From Acididesulfobacillus acetoxydans (GTDB taxonomy: Bacteria > Bacillota > Desulfitobacteriia > Desulfitobacteriales > Desulfitobacteriaceae), in the NCBI RefSeq assembly GCF_900016645.1, contig NZ_CDGJ01000057.1: a stretch of 6,604 nt of DNA, one strand, 5' to 3'. This document shows positions 1 through 5,714 of the stretch, piece by piece (within the stretch, counting starts at the first letter, position 1; every line of letters starts with the position of its first letter). Under the pieces are notes generated by a model. That model was not told the DNA's origin. It saw only the letters and a program-made list of their open reading frames with translations, and ran no database searches. The translations under genes were made by a program, and so were the position numbers.

Positions 1-410
1 AAGCGGTAACGCATCAGGTCACGGAGATGCCTGATTACAGGAGAAGGGATAAAGCTGGGTTTGATCATATCGCACATAAAGAGGTCACAGATCCATTTGG
101 CATCTTTGCGATCCGTTTTGTTTCCTTTTTGAGGTTTTGTGTACTTGGGATGTGCCAGGGTAACAAAACAGGTTTTTTCAAGGATGTTGAATACGGGAAT
201 CCAAAACTTGCCGGCAGATTCCATACAAACTTCGATACAGGAGAATTTCGCAAGCCAATCAGCCAACTCTCTAAGGCCCTTGGAAAAGGAAGAGAAGCGA
301 GCTTGCTTATACTCAGTACGGCCATTTGTATCAGTAATACCGATGCAGGCATAGATCCAGGTTTTGTGGACATCAAGTCCACAGCAGTTTTTACGAAAGA
401 TTTTGAACAA
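1..410 (-). CDS. IS110-family DEDD transposase (recombinase), N-terminal 136 residues, partial
   Basis: This is the N-terminal RuvC-like DEDD domain of an IS110 recombinase, which in this family acts with a structured bridge RNA to join the element to its target. The visible catalytic residues are D13 in GLDVHKTW, E64 in CMESAGKFW, and D100 and D103 in KTDRKDAKW. The C-terminal serine-containing Tnp domain lies beyond position 1. I chose the TTG at 408-410 because a perfect GGAGGT (418-423) sits 7-8 bases before it and translation from there gives MFKIFRKNCCGLDVHK, a normal family N-terminus. No ATG in this frame fits as well. The longer open frames covering the same bases on either strand are shadows. 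Nothing visible is broken, so the gene may be intact outside the window. The family call is very secure; the subgroup rests on the upstream noncoding region. Confidence 0.93.
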   Translation of the reverse strand, partial: MFKIFRKNCCGLDVHKTWIYACIGITDTNGRTEYKQARFSSFSKGLRELADWLAKFSCIEVCMESAGKFWIPVFNILEKTCFVTLAHPKYTKPQKGNKTDRKDAKWICDLFMCDMIKPSFIPSPVIRHLRDLMRYR

Positions 411-417
411 AAGAAGT

Positions 418-423
418 ACCTCC
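418..423 (-). promoter_or_regulatory. Ribosome binding site deciding the TTG start of the IS110 transposase
   Basis: On the minus strand this reads GGAGGT. It lies 7-8 bases upstream of the TTG at 408-410, which supports a TTG start over more distant ATG codons in other frames. Confidence 0.75.
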
Positions 424-602
424 AGCAAAAATACTTGTAGGGATGGCAGGGACTGGTCATCCGGCGAAATCGAGTCAACTTCGGAAGAGATAAGTTTACG
501 GGCTACTGTTTTGCGCCATTCATTGATGCCTTAACGGATGACCGACACCATATACACATACGGGGTTGCCGCTATACAGCCCCGCCACTCACCTCCTCGG
601 GT
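424..602 (-). ncRNA. Candidate IS110 bridge RNA
   Basis: This is a noncoding stretch of about 180 bases between a TATACT -10 box and the transposase ribosome binding site, which is where IS110-group elements encode the bridge RNA that pairs with both target and donor DNA. The known IS621 bridge RNA is about 177 nt. Two pairings are visible: a perfect 9-bp long-range stem (GGTCATCCG at 455-463 with CGGATGACC at 535-543, enclosing 71 bases) and a 5-bp CGGGG/CCCCG hairpin (561-565 with 580-584). No plausible protein is encoded in this part. The ends are estimates: the 5' end comes from the -10 box and the 3' end from the transposase ribosome binding site. The guide loops cannot be assigned because the other end of the element and the empty target are not in view. 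Confidence 0.5.
455..543 (-). repeat. 9-bp perfect inverted repeat framing a 71-base loop (bridge RNA stem)
   Basis: GGTCATCCG at 455-463 is the exact reverse complement of CGGATGACC at 535-543. It falls inside the noncoding 5' region of the IS110 element and would close a large internal loop in the transcript, as expected for a binding-loop domain of a bridge RNA. Confidence 0.6.
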
Positions 603-607
603 TCTGT

Positions 608-613
608 AGTATA
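608..613 (-). promoter_or_regulatory. -10 box (TATACT) likely driving the IS110 noncoding RNA and transposase
   Basis: The minus strand reads GGTATACTACAG, a near-consensus -10 hexamer. No good -35 lies about 17 bases upstream. In IS110-type elements a strong promoter commonly forms only when the ends join in the circular intermediate, the right end supplying the -35. An isolated -10 near the left end fits that arrangement. Transcription would begin near 600. Confidence 0.4.
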
Positions 614-658
614 CCAGCGACCTACAAGAGGAGGATAGCACAAAAAGAGTGAAAGGAT

Positions 659-685
659 GATGGGTTTTTGTTTCATAACCCCATC
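659..685. repeat. Inverted repeat upstream of the PIN toxin gene
   Basis: GATGGG (659-664) pairs with CCCATC (680-685); TT/AA extends the stem on the inner side with one bulged base. It lies about 35 bases before the toxin start. It could be an operator for autoregulation by the toxin-antitoxin pair, or part of the IS110 left flank. No test in the sequence separates these. Confidence 0.35.
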
Positions 686-688
686 GGT

Positions 689-705
689 GCCTTTCGCAGA
701 AAGGC
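689..705 (+). promoter_or_regulatory. Hairpin overlapping the ribosome binding site of the PIN gene
   Basis: GCCTTTC (689-695) and GAAAGGC (699-705) form a perfect 7-bp stem with a 3-base loop. The right arm contains most of the only purine-rich ribosome binding site candidate (AAAGGCGG, 700-707) ahead of the ATG at 718. As RNA it would hide the site; as DNA it could be a compact operator. Both readings would keep toxin output low. Confidence 0.4.
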
Positions 706-717
706 GGATTTATACAC

Positions 718-1200
718 ATGAAGAAACTAAAAATATACCTCGATACATCGGTCATCAGCCATTTGAAAGCGGATGATGTTCCAGAGAGGATGGAAAGTAC
801 CCGGCAAATGTGGGTAGAGATGAAGAATGAGGTTTACGAGGTATTTATCTCCAGTTTAGTCACTGCTGAACTTGGGGATTGCCCAGAGCCGAAAAGGACA
901 GAGTTGTTCAAACTTATCTCTTTGCTTAAATATGATGAAATTCTGATCGATGAGGAAACTTATCGTCTTGCCCAAGAATATATCCGGAATGGAATCATCC
1001 CGGCTAAGTACGAAGATGATGCTCTCCATATTGCGGCAGCCAGTGTTCGTGGTTGCAACGTTGTTGTTTCATGGAATTTCAAACACATGGTCAGAGCAAA
1101 GACTATCTTCGGGGTAAATGGAACCAATAAAATGCTTGGGTACGGTGAACTGGAAATCTTATCGCCAGATAGTCTGATTGAAGTGGAGGAGGATGAATGA
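718..1200 (+). CDS. PIN-domain protein, probable VapC-like toxin ribonuclease
   Basis: This 160-residue protein spans a full PIN domain. PIN toxins are Mg-dependent ribonucleases that cut tRNA, rRNA or mRNA when freed from their antitoxin. Visible acidic-site residues are D9 in IYLDTSVIS, E51 in VTAELG, and D100/D101 in YEDDALHIAA. The following VVSWNFKHM (N120) is the usual fourth-position segment of this subgroup. The C-terminus is acidic (EVEEDE). The ATG at 718 is preceded by AAAGGCGG at 10 bases, partly inside a hairpin. The stop TGA overlaps the start of a small basic ORF, so the two are translationally coupled. Having the toxin first is the reverse of classical vapBC order. Base composition is more A-rich than in the neighbouring larA, which suggests a separate origin. 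The substrate is unknown; a non-toxin PIN nuclease is the main alternative. Confidence 0.85.
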   Translation: MKKLKIYLDTSVISHLKADDVPERMESTRQMWVEMKNEVYEVFISSLVTAELGDCPEPKRTELFKLISLLKYDEILIDEETYRLAQEYIRNGIIPAKYEDDALHIAAASVRGCNVVVSWNFKHMVRAKTIFGVNGTNKMLGYGELEILSPDSLIEVEEDE

Positions 1201-1349
1201 TGAAGGAATCATTAACCATGAAGGAAATACATCAAATTAGGTTAAAGAACTACGAAAGAACCCGAAACATGACAAGGGAAGAAAAAATAAAGTATATCAA
1301 TGCCAAAGGAGAACAGGCAAAACGACGCATTGATGAGCTGAAAAGATAG
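1200..1349 (+). CDS. Small basic helical protein, probable antitoxin partner of the PIN protein
   Basis: This 49-residue protein is rich in Lys, Arg and Glu and predicted mostly helical by eye (KEIHQIRLKNYER, then REEKIKYINAKGEQAKRRID). I recognise the style of small IHQIR...EEKIKYI proteins that often sit beside PIN-domain genes and are presumed antitoxins, but no DNA-binding fold is obvious. Two adjacent ATGs exist (1197 and 1200). I prefer 1200 because GGAGGAGG (1185-1192) then has a 7-base spacing; starting at 1197 would add one Met. The start overlaps the toxin stop by one base, so the pair is co-translated. An intrinsic terminator follows 17 bases after the stop, closing a two-gene operon. 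The antitoxin role is inferred from size, charge, coupling and context. Confidence 0.7.
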   Translation: MKESLTMKEIHQIRLKNYERTRNMTREEKIKYINAKGEQAKRRIDELKR

Positions 1350-1366
1350 GGATAGGACTTACAAAG

Positions 1367-1403
1367 ACCGGCGGAAACACCAAACTCCGCCGGTGTGTTT
1401 TTT
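1367..1403 (+). terminator. Rho-independent terminator of the PIN toxin-antitoxin operon
   Basis: A perfect 9-bp GC-rich stem (ACCGGCGGA at 1367-1375, TCCGCCGGT at 1386-1394) with a 10-base loop is followed by GTG and six T residues (1398-1403). On the minus strand the tail is poor in T, so it mainly ends plus-strand transcripts, although it lies between convergent genes. Confidence 0.9.
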
Positions 1404-1515
1404 CGGAGAACCATGTCTGCTTTTGCTGTCCATGTTTTTCTTCGCTCTCCATACAGTCTTGGCCGATCCTCGCTGTCCACGTGAACCCGTGCCCTGTAAG
1501 TCCGTGGCCTCCCTG

Positions 1516-2790
1516 TCAGTCTTGGCTTTCGATGAAAACACCGGCACCGTTCGGAATGACCATGACTTTGGCTTCCGGCCCCATGTGGGCATAAGCTTTC
1601 GTCAAAGCTTGCTTAAGATCCGAGGCACTGTCGAGTCCCATGGCAGAAAGGACTTCCGGTTTCACGCCTTCTGTGACGATGATGACATGGTATTCCACGA
1701 GAATGCGGGCCAGGACCTGAACCTGCCATTGATCTAAACTTGTCGCAGCCGGTGGGGTAGCTCTAATCTCTTCCAAGATCTTTGGGGCTCCGCCGGGGTT
1801 GGTCAGCATGCGCTGGAAGGTCACCCCTCCGATCCCGTCCAAGCAGGAGGCCGCCGTGATGATCACTCCGCCTGGCTTGGCCGCATACTCAGCAGTCCGG
1901 ATGCTTTTCACCGCTTGATAGAGATTTTGGTCAAGGGGATAGCCACCATTGCTTGTGAGCACGATTTCAGCCCGCCGGCAAGTCAGCTTGGTCATCTTTT
2001 CGACGAATTGCACCCCTCGGGCATGCGCCTCTTCCGGATGACCGGCAAAGGCTGCCACTATGCTTTTTTCTTCATCCAAAGCCACATTAAGAATGAACTG
2101 AAGCTTGACCTGCCTGGCGGCATCCACCATGTCCCGGTGAAAGATATTGCCTGACAGCGTGCCGGACTGCGTACTGGGATGATCGATAAAGGGAGCGGAG
2201 TGATTGACCAGAATCGTCTCCCGGCCGCAGATTCCCGGCAGAATGCTTTTGCGGCCGCCCGAATAACCGGCAAAAAAGTGAGGCTCAATGAACCCTTCGG
2301 CGATCAGCAGATCGGCTTCCAACGCCAAGCGGTTTACCAGGAAAGGCGCTCCGGACGGAAGATCGGCTAAACGGACCAGGCTTTTCGCGTCTTCTGCTTT
2401 GTGGGAAACAAATTTCTCCCGTTTTACCGCCTCAGCGCCAAACTTGGCGTCCAATTCCTCGGAAGTGGGCGGCCGATGCAAGCCCGTGGCGATTAAGATC
2501 GTGATCTCAGCCTGAGGATTTCCTTTCCGAACCTCCCGCAAAAGACTGGGCATAGTTTCCCGACTGGGTAAAGGCCTGGTATGGTCGCTGGTCACGATGA
2601 CCACTTTGCGAGCATTTTTCGCAAGTTCGCTCAGCTTGACACTTTGGATTGGATTTGCCAAGGCCCCTTCGACCACAGCCATGCCACCGGCCTTGGGATG
2701 TTCGGCCCTTGTTGTGAGAATGCCCGCCAAGCGCTCATCGGGAATCTCCGCTTCGAGAAACGAATGACCATAAGGTAATTTGACGAGCAA
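1516..2790 (-). CDS. larA: LarA-family nickel-pincer 2-hydroxyacid racemase (lactate racemase homologue)
   Basis: The 424-residue protein is full length and equals the length of L. plantarum LarA, which interconverts D- and L-lactate by hydride transfer to a covalently bound nickel-pincer nucleotide. The active-site set is complete: D69 and R72 (SDHTRP), H105 (GLHRPP), H171 and cofactor-linking K181 (EPHFFAGYSGGRKSILPG), H197 (NHSAPF), Q292 and K295 (YQAVKSI). Each is three below the L. plantarum number. The start is a TTG at 2788-2790 with GGAGG (2799-2803) eight bases upstream. No signal peptide is seen, so it should be cytoplasmic. larB, larC and larE, needed to build the cofactor, are absent here and must be elsewhere if the enzyme works. 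LarA homologues act on several 2-hydroxyacids, so the substrate is not proven to be lactate. It is convergent with the toxin-antitoxin operon and downstream of the broken Rpn gene. Confidence 0.93.
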   Translation of the reverse strand: MLVKLPYGHSFLEAEIPDERLAGILTTRAEHPKAGGMAVVEGALANPIQSVKLSELAKNARKVVIVTSDHTRPLPSRETMPSLLREVRKGNPQAEITILIATGLHRPPTSEELDAKFGAEAVKREKFVSHKAEDAKSLVRLADLPSGAPFLVNRLALEADLLIAEGFIEPHFFAGYSGGRKSILPGICGRETILVNHSAPFIDHPSTQSGTLSGNIFHRDMVDAARQVKLQFILNVALDEEKSIVAAFAGHPEEAHARGVQFVEKMTKLTCRRAEIVLTSNGGYPLDQNLYQAVKSIRTAEYAAKPGGVIITAASCLDGIGGVTFQRMLTNPGGAPKILEEIRATPPAATSLDQWQVQVLARILVEYHVIIVTEGVKPEVLSAMGLDSASDLKQALTKAYAHMGPEAKVMVIPNGAGVFIESQD

Positions 2791-2798
2791 AGGAAAGC

Positions 2799-2803
2799 CC
2801 TCC
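2799..2803 (-). promoter_or_regulatory. Ribosome binding site supporting the TTG start of larA
   Basis: The minus strand reads GGGGGAGGGC with GGAGG at 2799-2803, eight bases before TTG (2788-2790). The resulting N-terminus MLVKLPYGHS matches the usual LarA beginning. Confidence 0.7.
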
Positions 2804-3053
2804 CCCTTCAGCCCTCGGCAGCCGCGCCTTGGACCTTACTAAGCGTTGTGATTGTATTGAGATAAAACCACATGGGTCTGGAGATACTCTTAGGTTTCAG
2901 CGACCATCGCCGAGTTAGCAGCTGGCCTTTGCCAATTCTCGCTTGATCTCGATGATTTTCTCTAAAGGCAACCCCGTAATATCAGCAGCATCCTGCGGTG
3001 AGATCCCCTTCAACAAGGCCTTGCGGGCCGTCTCCAGCTTACCTTTCATCTCA

Positions 3054-3095
3054 CCTTCTTTCAAACCTTCTTTCAAACCTTCTTCCCGGCCTTCT
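3054..3095 (-). repeat. 12-bp tandem repeat coding the EGLKEG tail of the Rpn protein
   Basis: Two exact 12-bp units (3054-3065, 3066-3077) are followed by degenerate copies to about 3095. They encode the repeated (K/R)EGL-type tetrapeptide common before the C-terminus in Firmicutes Rpn proteins. Slippage here could change tail length without a frameshift because the unit is a multiple of three. Confidence 0.7.
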
Positions 3096-3802
3096 TCTCT
3101 CAACCATTGTTCAATTTGGGTCATGCGAAGCACCTCCAGTAATCTTTTCTTATACTCTTCGGGAAGAAATCGGTCGGTAATTGCCACGATGGCTGCAATG
3201 GCGAAGTTCATGTACTTGCTCTGGGAGGCCTTAGCTAATTCCGCGGCTTGTACCGCCATTTCGGCCTCCGTCTGCTGGCTTTTCATCAGAGGCAGAAATA
3301 TAAGCTTTAACAAATCCACTTCTGCCAAGGGTTCTAATCGCTCCACTTTTGCTTTGATCCTACGATATTCTTCGTCTCCATCCATACCTTTGAAATAGAC
3401 ATTGGTCACTCGATAGGTTAAGGATCCTTTCCGCAGCACATCAGGAGCACTTTCGATCCACCCGGAATAGATAATGGCCGTATTTACATCACGGTTATGT
3501 CTTTCGACAATTCGGGCTCCATAATATAGGCCGCCCGGCGCAGGATGTTTTCCGGGACCGTAGTCTGGAACTCAAGGTGCAGCAGAGTCTCGTCCTCTAG
3601 CAGAAAAACAAAGTCCAGTCGCTTCTCCTTGGCCTCCACGACCGGCAGTACCGCAGGCACGATATCCACGATCTTGGCCGTCTTCAGCCCAAACACTTCC
3701 AGAGTTTGATCTTTGAAGATCTCCGCGGTGGCTTTCATGATAATGTCATTATTGTGTCCAGTGATTTCTGTCTCCAGAGAGACCACCTGCCTTCCTGTCA
3801 AT

Positions 3803-3808
3803 ATTATA
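3803..3808 (-). promoter_or_regulatory. Possible -10 box of the Rpn gene
   Basis: The minus strand reads AGTATAATATTG, a perfect TATAAT hexamer. No convincing -35 is present 16-18 bases upstream (3826-3831 reads TAGTCG). If used, transcription starts near 3796 and the leader is very short. Confidence 0.35.
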
Positions 3809-3921
3809 CTATAAGGCAAGCCGCGCGACTACTTCCTCTTTTCAGTATTGGCGGCCAACTTTCCCCGTTACAAAGAGCAAATAATTTCCAGACTTCTCTT
3901 CCCGTGACTGGTAAGATCCCC

Positions 3922-3956
3922 TATAATAATATCCTAAAATCCCGTCGATAATTATA
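3922..3956. repeat. Imperfect AT-rich inverted repeat after the IS1634-type transposase stop
   Basis: TATAATAATATC (3922-3933) and GATAATTATA (3947-3956) can pair with a two-base bulge, just beyond the stop at 3958-3960. It may lie near the end of the IS1634-type element or act as a weak transcript end. The rest of 3820-3957 shows no gene. Confidence 0.25.
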
Positions 3957-3957
3957 C

Positions 3958-4064
3958 CTACACGGGTTCTTTAACATTAAACGCTTTGTAGATAGTGCTT
4001 TGATTTTTAGTAAGCGGGAACAGGATTCGTGTTCCATTTACTACTTGGATGCGTAATTTAGATA
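3958..4064 (-). pseudogene. IS1634-type transposase, C-terminal fragment (last 35 codons)
   Basis: Read on the minus strand from the insertion point, this encodes SKLRIQVVNGTRILF and continues PLTKNQSTIYKAFNVKEPV to a TAG at 3958-3960. This is the typical end of an IS1634-type transposase. It has no start of its own and matches the frame of the larger fragment at 5709-6604 once the inserted element and one target copy are removed, giving LITLSKLRIQVV across the repaired junction. Confidence 0.9.
4059..4064. repeat. Target site duplication TAGATA, left copy
   Basis: This TAGATA abuts the left end of the inserted element at 4065 and is repeated directly at 5709-5714. Confidence 0.85.
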
Positions 4065-4082
4065 GTGTCTGGTGAAAAAGTC
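4065..4082 (+). repeat. Left terminal inverted repeat of the inserted IS
   Basis: Reads GTGTCTGGTGAAAAAGTC. It matches the reverse complement of 5691-5708 at 15 of 18 positions, including an unbroken 12-base core TCTGGTGAAAAA. Confidence 0.9.
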
Positions 4083-4162
4083 ACTGATTAAAACCCATAT
4101 CTTCTAATAAAATTCTGTGGATTAAAATGGCCTCTTCATCTTTTGTCTTCTTTCTCTATTTT

Positions 4163-5542
4163 CTATTTTATAGCAGCAACTCGTCTCAAGTTGTAGGTCA
4201 AAATTCCAAAGCCCACCCATGTGCTTACCCCTTGGTGGCCACGGGACAAACTTTTATCAAGGCCATATTTGCGTTTGAGAACACTAATTGTTCCTTCGCC
4301 GCCGGCCCGCCATCGTTGAAGATTCTTGAACCATCTGTTCTTTTCCAGTTCAGCACGTTCCTTGGACTTTTTGCCACGCTTGGGCATACTGACTCTCTTT
4401 ACACCTAACGAAGTCAGAGCTTTTTCATTATCTCTGCTCGTAAATCCTCTGTCGGTTGCCACGCTATGAGGGACTGTCCCAGTCAACTTAATATGCCGTT
4501 TGATTGCATCTTCAAGAAGCGTCTCATCGTTAGGGTTTCCCTTATGGACCTTGTAGTCAGTGACCATCCGATCTTCATTTTCGGTAATCTCCAACTTGAA
4601 GCCAAATTCTGTTTTGACACCGAGCTTACCTTTCTGGATAGGGCGGGCATCGGGATCGTGCAAGCTTACAACACGATTAGGGATGTGAGTCTCCCCACGG
4701 TTTACTTTCCGTGATTGGCGGATCACCTTTTCGGCCGTCTGGACAATGGTATCGAGTTTCTGAATTTGCCGTTTTACCGATTTATCCAGCTTTTCTTTTA
4801 AGTTCTCTTCTGCATGATTTAACATCTCCTTGGCTTCAAGGACTGTCTGTATACTTTTATCGACTAGCTCTTCAGTAATTTCCCGAACACTTTCAACGGC
4901 TTGGCCGCTTCTACGCTTGAGAAGCTTTCCAATCGCGAGGATACGTTTCTTGGCTGAACGGCTGCGATCCATTACTGTCGGACCGGCCTCTCCAAGAGCC
5001 TTTTGAATTTTCTTCGCCTTGCGGGTTATAACCTTGATAGCATCTGCCAGGAGGTGGGAATCTGTTGGATAATGGATATTGGACTCTACAACAGTTGTAT
5101 CAACCCGGAGTTTCCGGCTGCGGATAACTTTCTCTTGAGTTACTTTGGTTATCAGAGCCTGATTTAGCTCTTGAACTATTTTCTCTCCATACTTTTGGGT
5201 TAGCTTAACCAAAGTTGAATGGTCAGGGACCTTTTCATCAATGGAGATACGGCAAAAACGTCGCCATTGGAAGCTATCCCTCACTTCATCAACGAGGGTG
5301 TGATAGCCAAATTTGTACCGGGTTTTCAAATACATCATTCTCAAGTAAGTTTCCACCGGTACAGTTGGGCGTCCAATTCTCACATTCCAATGTTTAAGAA
5401 ATGGTTTCATGAAAACTTCGTCGTCCAATATTTTATCGATTGAGGCAAGCTCCTCATTAAGATTCAAAAGTTCCTTTGGCAGAACACAGTCCCAGATAGT
5501 CATTTGATCTTGGCGAAGTTTCAACATTTCTTTGACCCCCAA
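4163..5542 (-). CDS. DDE transposase of the inserted IS (IS5/IS1182-like, often labelled ISNCY)
   Basis: This 459-residue transposase appears intact. An N-terminal DUF772-type segment (about 55-112: GRPTVPVETYLRMMYLKTRY, then FGYHTLVDEV through PDHSTLVK) precedes a DDE catalytic domain with D148 in LRVDTTVVESNIHYP, D364 in ATDRGFTS, and E416 in WRAGGEGTISVLKRKYGLD. Between the first two acids lie about 215 residues, with a Lys/Glu-rich, probably coiled-coil stretch at 165-280. The terminal GFGILTYNLRRVA is typical of the group. The TTG at 5540-5542 is the likely start, with GGGAGGAG 11-13 bases upstream; an ATG five codons in (5525-5527) is an alternative. It is transcribed in the same direction as the gene it interrupts. 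The enzyme should cut the 18-bp ends and duplicate six bases of target. Confidence 0.92.
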   Translation of the reverse strand: MGVKEMLKLRQDQMTIWDCVLPKELLNLNEELASIDKILDDEVFMKPFLKHWNVRIGRPTVPVETYLRMMYLKTRYKFGYHTLVDEVRDSFQWRRFCRISIDEKVPDHSTLVKLTQKYGEKIVQELNQALITKVTQEKVIRSRKLRVDTTVVESNIHYPTDSHLLADAIKVITRKAKKIQKALGEAGPTVMDRSRSAKKRILAIGKLLKRRSGQAVESVREITEELVDKSIQTVLEAKEMLNHAEENLKEKLDKSVKRQIQKLDTIVQTAEKVIRQSRKVNRGETHIPNRVVSLHDPDARPIQKGKLGVKTEFGFKLEITENEDRMVTDYKVHKGNPNDETLLEDAIKRHIKLTGTVPHSVATDRGFTSRDNEKALTSLGVKRVSMPKRGKKSKERAELEKNRWFKNLQRWRAGGEGTISVLKRKYGLDKSLSRGHQGVSTWVGFGILTYNLRRVAAIK

Positions 5543-5552
5543 AAGGATTTTT

Positions 5553-5596
5553 GCTCCTCCCGGAGAATCTATCTACTAGGAATCTTCCGGGGGAGC
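5553..5596 (-). promoter_or_regulatory. Leader hairpin burying the transposase ribosome binding site
   Basis: On the minus strand GCTCC-CCCGGA (5596-5586) pairs with TCCGGG-A-GGAGC (5564-5553), 11 base pairs with one bulged A. The 3' arm contains the GGGAGGAG ribosome binding site (5554-5561). Transcripts entering from outside would fold this way and translate poorly, a control known from other insertion sequences such as IS10 and IS50. Confidence 0.55.
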
Positions 5597-5690
5597 TTTG
5601 GCAGAATTTAGTTTGTTGACACTTCTAAATTTCTACCAATTCCAAGGGGATTCCTTTATTTTTTCGGTTTATCCGAGGAAGTTTTCTAAA

Positions 5691-5708
5691 GAGTTTTTCA
5701 CCAGAATC
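5691..5708 (-). repeat. Right terminal inverted repeat of the inserted IS
   Basis: Its reverse complement reads GATTCTGGTGAAAAACTC, pairing with 4065-4082 at 15 of 18 positions. The segment from here to the transposase start (5543-5690) holds only the leader hairpin. An open frame of about 28 codons read out of the end is not a credible gene. Confidence 0.9.
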
Positions 5709-5714
5709 TAGATA
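5709..5714. repeat. Target site duplication TAGATA, right copy
   Basis: Direct repeat of 4059-4064, abutting the right end of the inserted element. Confidence 0.85.

Larger units (their letters stand above)
1..614 (-). mobile_element. IS110-family insertion sequence, left (5') end, cut by window edge
   Basis: The element holds a minus-strand DEDD transposase N-terminus (1-410) and an upstream noncoding segment (411-about 614) ending near a TATACT -10 box. IS110 elements usually lack terminal inverted repeats and leave little or no target duplication, so the outer border cannot be read here; it lies somewhere between the -10 box and the PIN gene at 718. The long noncoding region before the transposase is typical of the IS110 group, whereas the IS1111 group carries it after the gene. 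The right end is outside the window. Confidence 0.65.
2915..3819 (-). pseudogene. Rpn-family PD-(D/E)XK nuclease / putative transposase, frameshifted
   Basis: Two minus-strand frames join into one gene of about 300 codons. The 5' part (3484-3819) holds the nuclease core: DIIMKATAEIFKDQ, then RLDFVFLLEDETLLHLEFQTT with D69, E83 and Q85 as the likely D...ExQ site. Its frame then runs into a stop (DITVM). The 3' frame is open upstream to the same point and reads YGARIVERHNRDVNTAIIYSG, the expected continuation, then ends in a charged EGREEGLKEGLKEG repeat and a short helical tail. Joining them needs one base added near 3521-3528. Rpn proteins are linked to recA-independent recombination. The start is unclear: TTG at 3817-3819 has no well-placed binding site, and a TATAAT at 3803-3808 suggests translation from GTG (3784-3786) or CTG (3775-3777). 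A sequencing error rather than true decay is possible. Confidence 0.85.
4065..5708 (-). mobile_element. Complete 1644-bp DDE insertion sequence inside the IS1634-type transposase gene
   Basis: The ends are set by three agreeing signals: 18-bp terminal inverted repeats matching at 15 of 18 positions (4065-4082 and 5691-5708), a 6-bp direct duplication TAGATA outside them, and exact restoration of the interrupted host reading frame when the element and one duplication are removed. It carries one transposase gene (4163-5542) with short noncoding ends of about 98 and 166 bases. The longer, 5' leader holds a hairpin over the ribosome binding site. By transposase it belongs to the IS5/IS1182-like DDE group often filed under ISNCY; the exact subgroup is uncertain. 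Confidence 0.93.

Noticed and set aside
27..440. Plus- and minus-strand open frames of 137 codons over the left end
   Set aside because: Both are shadows. The frame coding the IS110 DEDD motifs starts at the TTG at 408-410 in a different minus-strand frame.
531..755. Minus-strand 74-codon frame across the IS110 leader
   Set aside because: It overlaps the start of the PIN gene on the other strand, has no family resemblance, and the region is better explained as noncoding RNA plus flank.
1404..1515. Repeated GCCAAGACTG motif downstream of larA as a regulatory repeat
   Set aside because: There are only two short copies with no regular spacing or pairing, so it is likely chance.
1393..1737. Plus-strand frame of 114 codons and minus-strand frames at 1250-1592
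   Set aside because: They overlap the terminator and the antisense of larA, lack ribosome binding sites and show no family features.
4055..5631. AATTTAGA...AGTGTC (4055-4069) and GACACTTCTAAATT (5618-5631) as the ends of the inserted IS
   Set aside because: They form an inverted match but give no direct duplication and do not restore the host gene. The 4065/5708 ends satisfy both tests, so this is a chance similarity.
5623..5708. Open frame LDSGEKLFRKLPRINRKN and onward as the true C-terminus of the IS1634-type transposase
   Set aside because: It is in a shifted frame, does not resemble the family tail, and the real tail is found in frame beyond the inserted element at 3958-4064.
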